A DNA stretch of 43,087 nucleotides from Deltaproteobacteria bacterium (GTDB lineage: Bacteria; Desulfobacterota; GWC2-55-46; DRQE01): the NCBI GenBank assembly GCA_016219105.1, contig JACRCI010000075.1:1-43087 (forward strand), given 5' to 3'. A model generated the notes under the pieces. The model was not told the origin of the DNA and made no database searches. It worked only from the letters and a program-made list of their open reading frames with translations. Shown here in pieces: positions 8,409 through 16,189 of this stretch (the stretch's first letter is position 1; each line of letters begins with the position of its first letter). The translations under genes were made by a program, and so were the position numbers.

Positions 8409-9239
8409 CTAACCGGCCTGAGTGAACCTTCCGAGGAAGAACTGCACATTGTCCTTCGGCTCGCTCGGGGGCAGTTCGCGCACTACCCCGGCCAGGTCCC
8501 TGAAGGCCTTTGCGGCCCTCGAATCCGGAAAGAGCTCGACAAGAGCCATCTGCCCCCTGACGGCCTTGGGCAGGAACTCGTCAAACGGGATGAACCCGAG
8601 GTAATCCATGGATACACTTAAGTACCTGAGCGCGACCCGGCTTATATGTTTATAGACCTCAAGCCCCTCTTTTGAATTCCTCACGGAATTAATGAGCAGC
8701 CTGAACCTCTTCTCGCCGTGCTTTAAGTGGAGCACCTTCATCAGGGCATAGGCGTCAACGATGGACGTCGGTTCCGGGGAGGCGACCACTATCGTTTCCC
8801 TCGCGGCGATGTTGAAAAAGAGCACGTTCTGGGATATCCCGGCGGCCGTATCTATCAGCATGATGTCCACGTCATCGCCGAACCCCTCGATCTGGGTGAA
8901 AAGCGAAAGCTTTTCCGCGGGTCCGAGGCTGGTCAGTTCGTTTATCCCCGAGGCCGCGGGCAGTATCCTTATGCCTTTCGGCCCTCTTATCACCACCTCG
9001 TCGAGCGTCCTTTCCCCCCTCAAGAGATGCCCCAGGTTAAACCTCGGGGTAAGCCCTAAAAGCACGTCCAGGTTCCCGAGCCCAAGGTCGGCGTCCAGCA
9101 CCAGCACCTTCATGTCCATCATCGCGAGGCTTACCGCCAGGTTGGCCACCACGTTGGTCTTGCCCACCCCGCCTTTCCCGCTCGTTATCGCTATGACGTT
9201 GGGTGGATTCCTTTTGACTCCGCAATCAACCGTTCTCAC
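8409..9239 (-). CDS. flhG: Flagellar number regulator FlhG/FleN (MinD-like ATPase)
   Basis: About 276 residues. The deviant Walker A motif SGKGGVGKT lies near the N-terminus, followed by VLDADLGLGNLDVLLGL and LIDTAAGIS (Walker B region), as in ParA/MinD ATPases. FlhG (FleN) restrains flagellar number, stimulates the FlhF GTPase and in some species inhibits the sigma-54 activator. The start is one of two tandem GTG codons (9242 or 9239): a GGAAGGGGG site lies 4 and 7 nt before them, which beats the TTG at 9257. It overlaps flhF by 14 nt, so the pair is translationally coupled. Length and domain layout are normal. Confidence 0.93.
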   Translation of the reverse strand: MRTVDCGVKRNPPNVIAITSGKGGVGKTNVVANLAVSLAMMDMKVLVLDADLGLGNLDVLLGLTPRFNLGHLLRGERTLDEVVIRGPKGIRILPAASGINELTSLGPAEKLSLFTQIEGFGDDVDIMLIDTAAGISQNVLFFNIAARETIVVASPEPTSIVDAYALMKVLHLKHGEKRFRLLINSVRNSKEGLEVYKHISRVALRYLSVSMDYLGFIPFDEFLPKAVRGQMALVELFPDSRAAKAFRDLAGVVRELPPSEPKDNVQFFLGRFTQAG

Positions 9240-10293
9240 CACCGTGCCCCCTTCCAAACACGAGATTTCCTATGGCCCCGCTCGAGGCCATCCTTATATC
9301 ATCGGGTATCCTCTGTCCGTCGCAGAGATAGGCGATGGGCTTTTTCAAGAACGCCGAGGTGTTCACGATGGAACCGGCCTGACGCGTCTCGTCGAGCCTT
9401 GTGAACACAAGGCAGTCTATGGGCATGGCCCTTGCAAACCCCCTGCATGCGTTAAACAGGCTTTCGTCCCTCGCCGTCGCGCTCAACACGAGGGCGGTTT
9501 TGACCGGCACTCCGCCGGCGAGCATGTGCCTTAACTGGCCCATCGCCTTCGAATCCACGGGGTTTTTGCCGGGCGTGTCAATGAGCACGACGTCTCTGTC
9601 CTTATATTTCCACAGCGCCCTGGTAAAATCCTCCTTCGTCGCCGGAGAGTCTACCGGCACTCCGATGGCCCGTGCCGACGCCTTCAGCACCTCGTTCGCG
9701 CCCGGACGCGCGGTGTCTATGCTTATAAGGCCGACCTTCGCTCCTCCCTTTACCTTGAGCCTCGCGGCTATCTTGGCTATGGTGGTGGTCTTGCCGACGC
9801 CGGTCGGGCCGAGGAGGGCAAAAAGCCTCGGCCTCTCCCCTCCGGCAAGGGGATTGCACACCGTGGTTTTCTCGTTTATGACCCTTAAGACCCTGTCCCT
9901 CAGGTTCCCGCCGCCTTTTTCAGAAGCCGCCGCCCTTACAAGATTCCGGGACAATTCATCCCGAACGCCGGTTCTTACCATCTCCTCGTATAGTTTCACC
10001 GCCCCCGGACCAAGCCCCGCGAGTTCCCTGACCGCGCCGTCCTTTACCGCGGAGGAAAAAAGACACCTGATCTCGCTGAGTTCCCCTTTCAGCCCGTCAA
10101 GTTCCCGCTTGACGGCGGTATCCTCCCCGAACCGCTTTTCTATCTCCGCCACGTCGAAGTCAACGGCGGCAAGGACCTCCGCGAAGCCCTCCCCCTTTTT
10201 GGTGGAGAGTATGACCGCGTCGTCTCCGAACGCGGCCTTCACGGCCCTCAATGCCTCCTCCAGTATCTTCCCTCTAAATCTTTTGATATGCAT
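9226..10293 (-). CDS. flhF: Flagellar placement GTPase FlhF (SRP family)
   Basis: 355 residues. The N-terminal B domain (MHIKRFRGKILEEALRAVKA, then FGDDAVILSTK) is typical of FlhF. A helical N domain leads to the SRP-type G domain: GPTGVGKTTT at 162-171, an insertion-box-like DTARPGANEV, DTPGK (G3) and TRLDE (G4). FlhF marks the cell pole and recruits early flagellar components, acting with FlhG. The usual DTYRIGA is DTARPGA here. Its ATG lies 20 nt inside the end of flhA. The presence of flhF and flhG together implies a controlled, probably polar, flagellation pattern. Confidence 0.95.
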   Translation of the reverse strand: MHIKRFRGKILEEALRAVKAAFGDDAVILSTKKGEGFAEVLAAVDFDVAEIEKRFGEDTAVKRELDGLKGELSEIRCLFSSAVKDGAVRELAGLGPGAVKLYEEMVRTGVRDELSRNLVRAAASEKGGGNLRDRVLRVINEKTTVCNPLAGGERPRLFALLGPTGVGKTTTIAKIAARLKVKGGAKVGLISIDTARPGANEVLKASARAIGVPVDSPATKEDFTRALWKYKDRDVVLIDTPGKNPVDSKAMGQLRHMLAGGVPVKTALVLSATARDESLFNACRGFARAMPIDCLVFTRLDETRQAGSIVNTSAFLKKPIAYLCDGQRIPDDIRMASSGAIGNLVFGRGHGGENG

Positions 10294-12364
10294 CTTCCAG
10301 ACTCACCACCTTTAGATTTTTTACCCTCACTCCCGCGGCAATCTCGCCTGTCGAGATAACGACAAGCGACGGCAGCGTCCTCTCCGTCATCCTTCTGATG
10401 GACCTGCGCGCCTCCGGCGATGTGAGGAGCACCGGCTGATGGCCCGCGGACGCCATCTCCTGCATGGCGTCGGAAAGCGCGGCTATGAACCTCTGCGCCG
10501 TTGCCGGCTCCATCGCCGCGACAGGACCCTGCCTGGACTGATGCGTGGTCCTTACCACCGCGTCCTCCGAGATGGGGTCCATAATCATGACCGGCAGCAC
10601 CCCCTCCTCGGTCGAGTACTGCCTGGTTATGCTCCTTGAGAGGGCCTGGCGCACGTGCTCGCTTAAGGCGTCCGTGTCCTTAAGCGAAGCCGCATAGTCG
10701 GCCAGCGTCTCCATGATGGTCAACATGTCCCTCACCGGCACCCTCTCCCTCAAGAGGTTCTGCAAAACCTTCTGAACCCCACCCACGGTCAAAAGCGACG
10801 GCACAAGCTCCTCAACGACCTTCGGGTGGGTCTTCGCTATGCCGTCCAGTATGGCCTGAACGTCCTGTCTCGTTATAATCTCGTGGGCGTTGGCCCTTAT
10901 GACCTCGGTAAGGTGCGTCACGATGACGACGGACGGGTTGACGACCGTATAGCCCATGAGCCTGGCCTTCTCCCTGAGCCCCTCTTCAATCCAGAGGGCC
11001 GGCAGCCCGAAGGCCGGCTCCTTCGCCGGCATGCCTTCGAGGTCTTTCTCCGCTGCGCCGGGGTCTATGGCGAGGTAATGATTGGGCATTACCACGCCCC
11101 TGCCCGCCTCGTTGCCCCTCAAAAGGAACACGTATTCCTCCGGTTTGAACTGGAGATTATCCTTCACGTGGATGGCCGGCACGAGGAAACCCATGTCCGA
11201 GGCGAATGTCTTCCTCATAATCTTGATCCTCTCAAGCAGTTCCCCCCCCGCGGCCGCGTCCACCAGCGGTATAAGCCTGTAACCTACCTCCATGGAGAGC
11301 TGGTCCGGCGGCTTGAGCTCCTCTTTCTCCTGCGGGGGCGCCGCGGCCTTTTTATCTTCCTCCTTCGCGGTCCCGGCGGGCGCGCCGTGCGTCCCCTCGT
11401 AACTCATGTAGGCGATCCCTCCCATGATTAACGAGAGCGACAGAAACGCCAGGTGGGGAAGACCGGGGACGAGCCCGAGAAGGAACAATACCGCCGCCGT
11501 GCCCGCAACCGCCCTGGGGTAAGCGAATATCTGCGAGGCGAACTCCTTGGTCATGTCGGATTCAGAGGCGGCCCTCGTAACTATGACGCCCGCGGCCGTG
11601 GATATGATGAGGGCCGGCACCTGCGCCACCAACCCATCGCCTATCGTAAGGATGCTGTAAACCGAGAGGGCGTCTTTTATGTCCATGCCCTGCTGGAATA
11701 TCCCTATGACGATGCCGCCGAGGATGTTTATGAACGTAATAAGCACCGCCGCGACGGCGTCTCCCCTGACGAACTTGCTCGCGCCGTCCATGGCGCCGTA
11801 AAAATCCGCCTCGCGCGCTATGAGCCTGCGCCTGGTGCGGGCCTCTTCCTCCCCTATGATGCCGGCGTTAAGGTCGGCGTCAATGGACATCTGCTTGCCG
11901 GGCATGGCGTCCAGCGTGAACCGGGCGCTTACCTCCGCTATCCTGCCGGCGCCCTTGGTTATAACGACGAAATTTATGATGACGAGGATGGCGAACACTA
12001 TCATGCCGACGGCGTAGTTTCCGCCGACGACGAACATGCCGAACGATTTTATTACGTGGCCGGCGGCGGAGACGCCCTCGCTCCCGTGAAGCAGGATGAG
12101 CCTTGTGGATGCGACGTTGAGGGAAAGCCGGAAAAGCGTGGTGATGAGGATGATGGTGGGGAATACGGAAAAATCAACCGGCTTCATCACGTGCATCGAA
12201 ACGAGCAGTATAAGCACGGCGGCGGCTATGTTGGCCGCAAGGAGCATATCCAGCAATATGGCCGGGACCGGCACTATCATGGTGGCCAGTATCCCCATGA
12301 GCCCTATCGGCAGTGCGACCTCGGCTATGCGGTATGACGACACCCTTTCCGTTAAAGCGGACAA
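10274..12364 (-). CDS. flhA: Flagellar export gate protein FlhA
   Basis: 696 residues, the normal length. The N-terminal half holds about eight membrane helices (for example IGLMGILATMIVPVPAILLDML and ILLVSMHV), followed by the conserved FHIPEP-region block RFTLDAMPGKQMSIDADLNAG. The C-terminal half is the cytoplasmic platform that docks chaperone-substrate complexes. A lysine- and alanine-rich linker (about 335-350) joins them. The start is TTG: GGAGG lies 6 nt upstream, no better start exists, and the codon follows the flhB stop by 3 nt. It works with FliPQR and FlhB in the export gate. Confidence 0.95.
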   Translation of the reverse strand: MSALTERVSSYRIAEVALPIGLMGILATMIVPVPAILLDMLLAANIAAAVLILLVSMHVMKPVDFSVFPTIILITTLFRLSLNVASTRLILLHGSEGVSAAGHVIKSFGMFVVGGNYAVGMIVFAILVIINFVVITKGAGRIAEVSARFTLDAMPGKQMSIDADLNAGIIGEEEARTRRRLIAREADFYGAMDGASKFVRGDAVAAVLITFINILGGIVIGIFQQGMDIKDALSVYSILTIGDGLVAQVPALIISTAAGVIVTRAASESDMTKEFASQIFAYPRAVAGTAAVLFLLGLVPGLPHLAFLSLSLIMGGIAYMSYEGTHGAPAGTAKEEDKKAAAPPQEKEELKPPDQLSMEVGYRLIPLVDAAAGGELLERIKIMRKTFASDMGFLVPAIHVKDNLQFKPEEYVFLLRGNEAGRGVVMPNHYLAIDPGAAEKDLEGMPAKEPAFGLPALWIEEGLREKARLMGYTVVNPSVVIVTHLTEVIRANAHEIITRQDVQAILDGIAKTHPKVVEELVPSLLTVGGVQKVLQNLLRERVPVRDMLTIMETLADYAASLKDTDALSEHVRQALSRSITRQYSTEEGVLPVMIMDPISEDAVVRTTHQSRQGPVAAMEPATAQRFIAALSDAMQEMASAGHQPVLLTSPEARRSIRRMTERTLPSLVVISTGEIAAGVRVKNLKVVSLEDAYQKI

Positions 12365-12367
12365 CCT

Positions 12368-13006
12368 CTACCTCCGTACCCTGAGTCTGTATACGTAAGC
12401 CAGCACCTCGGCCACGGCCTTGAAAAGGGACGCGGGTATCTCTTTGCCTATCTCGACCGTCTTCCACAACGCCTGCGCCAGCGGCCTGTTTTCGATGAGC
12501 GGGACCCCGCTCGTTCTGGCGATATCCTTTATCCGCTCCGCGACAAGACCGGCCCCCTTCGCCACCACGACCGGCGCGCGCATCGAGCCGTGCTCATACC
12601 TGAGCGCGACCGCCAGATGCGTGGGGTTCGTGATTACGGCCGTGGCCTTGGGCACGTCCTGCATCATCCTCTTTTTCGCCAGCTGCCTCTGCAGGCTCCT
12701 CACCCTCGACTTTATGAGCGGCTGGCCCTCGGTCTCCTTGAACTCCTCCTTCACCTCGTGCCGCGTCATGCTCAGGCTTTTCTCCAACTCCCACCGCTGG
12801 AAACCGTAGTCGAGGGCCGCAAGGGCCACGAGCACCCCGGAGGTCTTCAGAAGTATGCGGAAGGACGAGGAGCCGATGGAAACGAGTATCCCGGCAGCCT
12901 CCATGTCCGTTAGCCGCGCGAACGAGCCCGTCTCGGCCTTTATGCTGATATAGGCCATGTAGCCGACCAGGGCGAGCTTGGCCACCCCTTTTACAAGCTC
13001 CGCCAA
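12368..13006 (-). CDS. flhB: FlhB C-terminal part (TM3-TM4 and autocleavage domain)
   Basis: This is the same frame as the N-terminal part at 13037-13432; the whole stretch from 13432 to 12368 would encode 354 residues, a normal FlhB. This segment holds TM3 (LVKGVAKLALVGYMAY), TM4 (ILLKTSGVLVALAALDYGF) and the cytoplasmic domain with the autocleavage motif NPTH (in VITNPTHLAVALRYE), which switches export specificity from hook to filament substrates. A TAG codon at 13037-13039 separates it from the first half. The TTG at 13006 is simply the first possible start after that stop and has no well-placed ribosome site, so independent initiation is doubtful. The part after the stop looks fully conserved. 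Confidence 0.85.
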   Translation of the reverse strand: MAELVKGVAKLALVGYMAYISIKAETGSFARLTDMEAAGILVSIGSSSFRILLKTSGVLVALAALDYGFQRWELEKSLSMTRHEVKEEFKETEGQPLIKSRVRSLQRQLAKKRMMQDVPKATAVITNPTHLAVALRYEHGSMRAPVVVAKGAGLVAERIKDIARTSGVPLIENRPLAQALWKTVEIGKEIPASLFKAVAEVLAYVYRLRVRR

Positions 13007-13036
13007 AGAAGCGAGCGAGATAACCCTCTTTATCCC

Positions 13037-13432
13037 CTAAAGCGGATTTATCCTCGAAAATTTCGGCATGAGCGGCTCGGCTGTGACGAGGAGCCCCACC
13101 TGCGCCATATTGGCCGCAATCCCCGCGGCCGGGAAAAGGAGGAGGGGAAGGAACGGATAGGAGACGTCCTTGAGCGTCCTCGTTAACGCCGAGTGGAGGC
13201 CCTGGCGCGTCATGTCGAAAGACGAACTCCCGGATAAAAATCCGCTCATTATGACTCCAAGCGACTCGACCATTGCCTGTCCGAAAAAATAAAACACCCC
13301 CACCCCGGTCATGAGGACGGCGACTGAGACAGCCTCCTTGCTCCTGGCCACCTGTCCCCTGTCGCGGGCTTCCTGCCTCCTGCGGGGAGAGGCCTTCTCC
13401 GTCCTTTCGTGCCTGTCTTCCTGCCACGGCAT
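13037..13432 (-). CDS. flhB: FlhB N-terminal part (TM1-TM2), ends at in-frame TAG
   Basis: 131 residues with typical FlhB N-terminal features: ERTEKASPRRRQEARDRGQVARSKE, TM1 (VAVLMTGVGVFYFFG) and TM2 (FLPLLLFPAAGIAANMAQ), ending in KFSRINPL and then TAG. In homologues this block continues as INPL-K-G-[IL]-KR; here the reading after the stop is GIKRVISLASLAEL, so only the lysine codon is replaced. AAG to TAG is a single base change. It may be a nonsense mutation, a consensus error, readthrough, or a FlhB made as two chains. The gene starts 24 bp after the fliR stop. Confidence 0.88.
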   Translation of the reverse strand: MPWQEDRHERTEKASPRRRQEARDRGQVARSKEAVSVAVLMTGVGVFYFFGQAMVESLGVIMSGFLSGSSSFDMTRQGLHSALTRTLKDVSYPFLPLLLFPAAGIAANMAQVGLLVTAEPLMPKFSRINPL

Positions 13433-13456
13433 ACCGCGGACTCCTTATCCGTACGC

Positions 13457-14233
13457 CTACCTCGCGGCCCCGGCGCTCAAAAGACCCATGATATTATGCG
13501 AAAACTCCACGTATACCCTGCCGACGACCGAGAGCATAAAAGGCATCGAAAAGGCCATTACTATGAGGCCGACGGCTATGGTCACGGGGAATCCCACCGC
13601 GAAAACGTTAAACTGCGGCAGGGTCCTCGCCAGTATACCCATCGCTATGTTCGTAAGGAGAAGCGCGACAATGAGGGGAGCGGCCACCTTGACCCCGATC
13701 CTGAACATGTCCCCGCCCATGTCTAAAAGCCCCTCGGTCACGCCTCCGGCGACGATAAAGCCGTAAGGCGGTATAAGCTCGAAGCTCCGCTTGATCGCGG
13801 CTATAAAGACCAGATGCACGTTCATGCTGAAAAAAAGAAGCATGGCCATGAGGTTGTAGAACTGCGCCACTATGGAAAGCTGGTTCTGGGTCTGGGGGTC
13901 TATGACGGTTGCGACCGCGTAACCCATCTGTACCCCGGCGAGCTCGCCGGCCAGCTCAACGGCGCTGAAGACAAGCCTCGCCGCAAGCCCTATGCCGGCC
14001 CCGATCGCGCCCTCCCTGAAGACGGAAACCGCAACGGCCGCGGCGTTGTCCGGCATATGGACCGCCGTGCCCACGACCGGCGCGATGATAACCGAAACAA
14101 TGACGGCCATGCCGAGTCTTACGCGCGCCGGTACGCTCGAGCTCCCGAAAAACGGGGCCGCGAAGAGTATCGAGGCAACCCTTATCAGCACGAACGAGAA
14201 CGTGTCGAACCGGCCCAGTATCTCGCTTAGCAT
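13457..14233 (-). CDS. fliR: Flagellar export gate protein FliR
   Basis: 258 residues from ATG 14233, with GAGG 5 nt upstream. The frame opens further upstream, but that would overlap most of fliQ. Multiple hydrophobic helices carry the expected FliR blocks: FVLIRVASILFAAPFFGSSSVP, GELAGVQMGYAVATVIDPQT, and the C-terminal LARTLPQFNVFAVGFPV. FliR forms, with FliP5 and FliQ4, the helical export channel. It lies 2 bp from the fliQ stop and is followed by flhB. No oddities. Confidence 0.95.
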   Translation of the reverse strand: MLSEILGRFDTFSFVLIRVASILFAAPFFGSSSVPARVRLGMAVIVSVIIAPVVGTAVHMPDNAAAVAVSVFREGAIGAGIGLAARLVFSAVELAGELAGVQMGYAVATVIDPQTQNQLSIVAQFYNLMAMLLFFSMNVHLVFIAAIKRSFELIPPYGFIVAGGVTEGLLDMGGDMFRIGVKVAAPLIVALLLTNIAMGILARTLPQFNVFAVGFPVTIAVGLIVMAFSMPFMLSVVGRVYVEFSHNIMGLLSAGAAR

Positions 14234-14235
14234 GC

Positions 14236-14505
14236 CTACCTCACCTGTCCGGGTATGTTTGTGAATATGTGCCTGGTAAAGTCCATCATCATGCTCAGCA
14301 TCCACGGGGAGAGGAAAAGGAGCGCCAGGAACACCGCTATGATCTTCGGTACGAACGTAAGCGTCATCTCCTGCAGCTGGGTTACGGCCTGGAATACGCT
14401 GACCACCAGCCCAACCGCGAGCGCCACGCCTAAAAGCGGCATGGTCACGATAAGGAGCACCCTTATCGCCTCCTGCCCGGTCGTGACCACGAACTCCGGC
14501 GTCAT
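14236..14505 (-). CDS. fliQ: Flagellar export gate protein FliQ
   Basis: 89 residues, the standard FliQ length, from ATG 14505, which overlaps the fliP stop as ATGA. Two membrane helices form a hairpin: VLLIVTMPLLGVALAVGLVVS and IIAVFLALLFLSPWML, with the conserved FQAVTQLQEMTLTFVPK between them. Four copies close the FliPQR channel. An upstream in-frame codon at 14547 would only lengthen the protein into fliP. Confidence 0.95.
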   Translation of the reverse strand: MTPEFVVTTGQEAIRVLLIVTMPLLGVALAVGLVVSVFQAVTQLQEMTLTFVPKIIAVFLALLFLSPWMLSMMMDFTRHIFTNIPGQVR

Positions 14506-15275
14506 GGCTGAAAGCTCCTTACCATGGACCCTATAAGCAGGTGCCATCCGTCAACGAGCACGAAAAGCATGAGCTTGAACGGCAGTGATATCATCACCGG
14601 CGGCAGCATCAGCATTCCCATGCTCATGAGCACGCTCGCCACCACCATGTCTATGATCAAAAAAGGTATGAAGATTACGAAACCTATCTGAAAGGCGGTC
14701 TTCAGCTCTCCCGTGATGAACGCCGGTATGATGACGCTCGTCGGGATGTCGTCATAATTTTTCGGCCTCTCCATGCGGGACATCTCTATGAAGAGCGAGA
14801 GGTCGTCCTCCCTGGTCTGCTTGAGCATGAACTCCCTCAGGGGCTTAAGACCGGTCGAGAGGGCCTCCTGTTCGCCCATCTTCTTGCCCATATACGGCTC
14901 GAGGGCCGTGGTATATACGCGGTTAAACACCGGTGACATCACGAAAAAAGTCATAAAAAGGGCAAGCCCGACGAGTACCTGGTTCGGCGGGGTCTGCTGC
15001 AGCCCTATGGCCTGCCTGAGGAGCGAGAGCACGATTATGAAGCGCGTGAACGACGTCATCATGAGCACTATGGCCGGCGCCACGGTGAGCACGGTCAGAA
15101 GTATGACTATCTGGATGGTGGTCGAAAGCCCACCCTCTCCGGAGCCTACCTGCAGCGATATGTTCGGCGTTGCGAGGAGCCTCGCCGCCCCATGGGAAAC
15201 GGACGGGCAAATAAAACCGGCCGCCAAAAAACATCCGATAAGCGGCAGTATCATTTTTTTAGCCGTTGCCTTCAT
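14502..15275 (-). CDS. fliP: Flagellar export gate protein FliP
   Basis: 257 residues. It has a cleavable-type signal peptide (MKATAKKMILPLIGCFLAAGF) as usual for FliP, then TM segments with the signature LLRQAIGLQQTPPNQVLVGLALF, the periplasmic loop (LREFMLKQTREDDLSLF) and the C-terminal block GFVIFIPFLIIDMVVASVLMSMGMLMLPP. Five copies form the channel core. The ATG overlaps the fliO stop (ATGA). Confidence 0.96.
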   Translation of the reverse strand: MKATAKKMILPLIGCFLAAGFICPSVSHGAARLLATPNISLQVGSGEGGLSTTIQIVILLTVLTVAPAIVLMMTSFTRFIIVLSLLRQAIGLQQTPPNQVLVGLALFMTFFVMSPVFNRVYTTALEPYMGKKMGEQEALSTGLKPLREFMLKQTREDDLSLFIEMSRMERPKNYDDIPTSVIIPAFITGELKTAFQIGFVIFIPFLIIDMVVASVLMSMGMLMLPPVMISLPFKLMLFVLVDGWHLLIGSMVRSFQP

Positions 15276-15757
15276 TTTTCAAGGCCCTTGTCCCCAATCG
15301 TCCTGTCAGCCGTCCGCACTGGCCAGCCAGCCGTCTTTGACGGCCAACCAGCCGTCCTCGACGGCTTGACGCGTAGATTCGCAATCCTGTCAATCACATT
15401 TTTCAGATTCAATACATCGGCCCGCCGACCGTCCGCGACGGCCAACCAGCCGGCCTTGCCGGCCTGACCTTCTTTGCCATTGGGACGTCCGTGGTTCTCG
15501 AATATCGAGCCGTCCTCGATCTTGGAGAGATAGGTTATGGAATCCGGGGTGACGCCCACCACCAGGTATTGCCCGGCCACGTCCACGACCGCGATGGTTT
15601 TTTTCGGGCCGAGCGCTCCGGCGGTAACAACCCTTATGAGATTGCGTTGCCCCTGCATGCGCGCGCCGAAGAACCTCAAATAGACATAGGCCGCTCCCCA
15701 TATCATCACTATCACCAGGAACATCCCGCCTATGAGTTTTTCAATCATGCCCGCCAT
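15272..15757 (-). CDS. fliO: Flagellar biosynthesis protein FliO with repeat-derived tail
   Basis: 161 residues. One N-terminal membrane helix (LIGGMFLVIVMIWGAAYVYL) is followed by the FliO core (IRVVTAGALGPKKTIAVVDVAGQYLVVGVTPDSITYLSKI). FliO helps assemble the FliP ring. The core ends near residue 85. The tail is largely translated hairpin repeat: GQAGKAGWLAVADG near 100-110 and SRTAGWPSKTAGWPVRTA near the C-terminus. The repeats are frame-neutral and lie beyond the conserved domain, so function is probably kept. It starts 35 bp after fliN; ATG 15748 is an alternative start. Confidence 0.88.
   Translation of the reverse strand: MAGMIEKLIGGMFLVIVMIWGAAYVYLRFFGARMQGQRNLIRVVTAGALGPKKTIAVVDVAGQYLVVGVTPDSITYLSKIEDGSIFENHGRPNGKEGQAGKAGWLAVADGRRADVLNLKNVIDRIANLRVKPSRTAGWPSKTAGWPVRTADRTIGDKGLEK
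15306..15365. repeat. Hairpin repeat units in 3' part of fliO
   Basis: Two perfect units 21 bp apart: GCCGTC-TTT-GACGGC (15330-15344) and GCCGTC-CTC-GACGGC (15351-15365), joined by CAACCA, plus a degenerate unit to the left. All are within the fliO coding frame. Confidence 0.85.
15428..15463. repeat. Hairpin repeat pair in fliO
   Basis: ACCGTC-CGC-GACGGC (15428-15442, 5 of 6 pairs) and GCCGGC-CTT-GCCGGC (15449-15463), 21 bp apart with linker CAACCA. The two adjacent units have different but internally complementary stems. Confidence 0.85.
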
Positions 15758-15792
15758 AACGCCAAAACCCCCTGCCGTGGAGCATCTCCCTG

Positions 15793-16185
15793 CTACTTCT
15801 TAAGCTGCCTTATCCTTTCAACCGGACTCACTATGTCGGTGAGCCTCACCCCGAACTTCTCGTTGACCACGACAACCTCGCCCCTCGCTATCAGCCTGTC
15901 GTTGACCAGTATCTCCATCGGCTCGCCGGCGAGCTTGTCGAGTTCCACGACCGAACCCTGGCCGAGCTGCAGCAGATCGTTTATAACCATCCTCGTCCTG
16001 CCGAGTTCCACCGAGATCGTTATCGGGATGTCGAGGATGCGGTCCATGTTTTCGCTCATCTCCCCAACCTGGGTCTTCGGCCCCTTGATCTCGTTGAAGC
16101 TCGCGGGAGCCGGCGAGGCCGGAGTGTTGGCCGTCGAGACCGCGCCCGCTTTTTTCTGACTATCCGCCTTTACGTCGGTTGCCAT
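15793..16185 (-). CDS. fliN: Flagellar motor switch protein FliN
   Basis: 130 residues. The C-terminal SpoA/FliN domain (about 50-127) is canonical: ILDIPITISVELGRTRMVINDLLQLGQGSVVELDK, EPMEILVNDRLIARGEVVVVNEKFGVRL. It forms the base of the C ring with FliM and FliG. The N-terminal 45 residues are an Ala/Pro/Thr-rich linker, part of which (TANTPASPAPA) is encoded by a hairpin repeat copy. The start is 4 bp from the fliM stop, with GGAG 7 nt upstream. Confidence 0.95.
   Translation of the reverse strand: MATDVKADSQKKAGAVSTANTPASPAPASFNEIKGPKTQVGEMSENMDRILDIPITISVELGRTRMVINDLLQLGQGSVVELDKLAGEPMEILVNDRLIARGEVVVVNEKFGVRLTDIVSPVERIRQLKK
16109..16137. repeat. Hairpin repeat copy in fliN linker
   Basis: GCCGGC-GAG-GCCGGA, followed by GTGTTG-GCCGTCGAG, the start of a second unit 21 bp on. 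It lies in the disordered N-terminal linker of FliN. Confidence 0.65.
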
Positions 16186-16189
16186 AGGA

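Noticed and set aside
13006-13040. Separate start codon for the C-terminal half of FlhB
   Set aside because: The AAAGAGGG just after the TAG is too far from the first TTG (about 17 nt), so efficient reinitiation is not supported, although it cannot be excluded.
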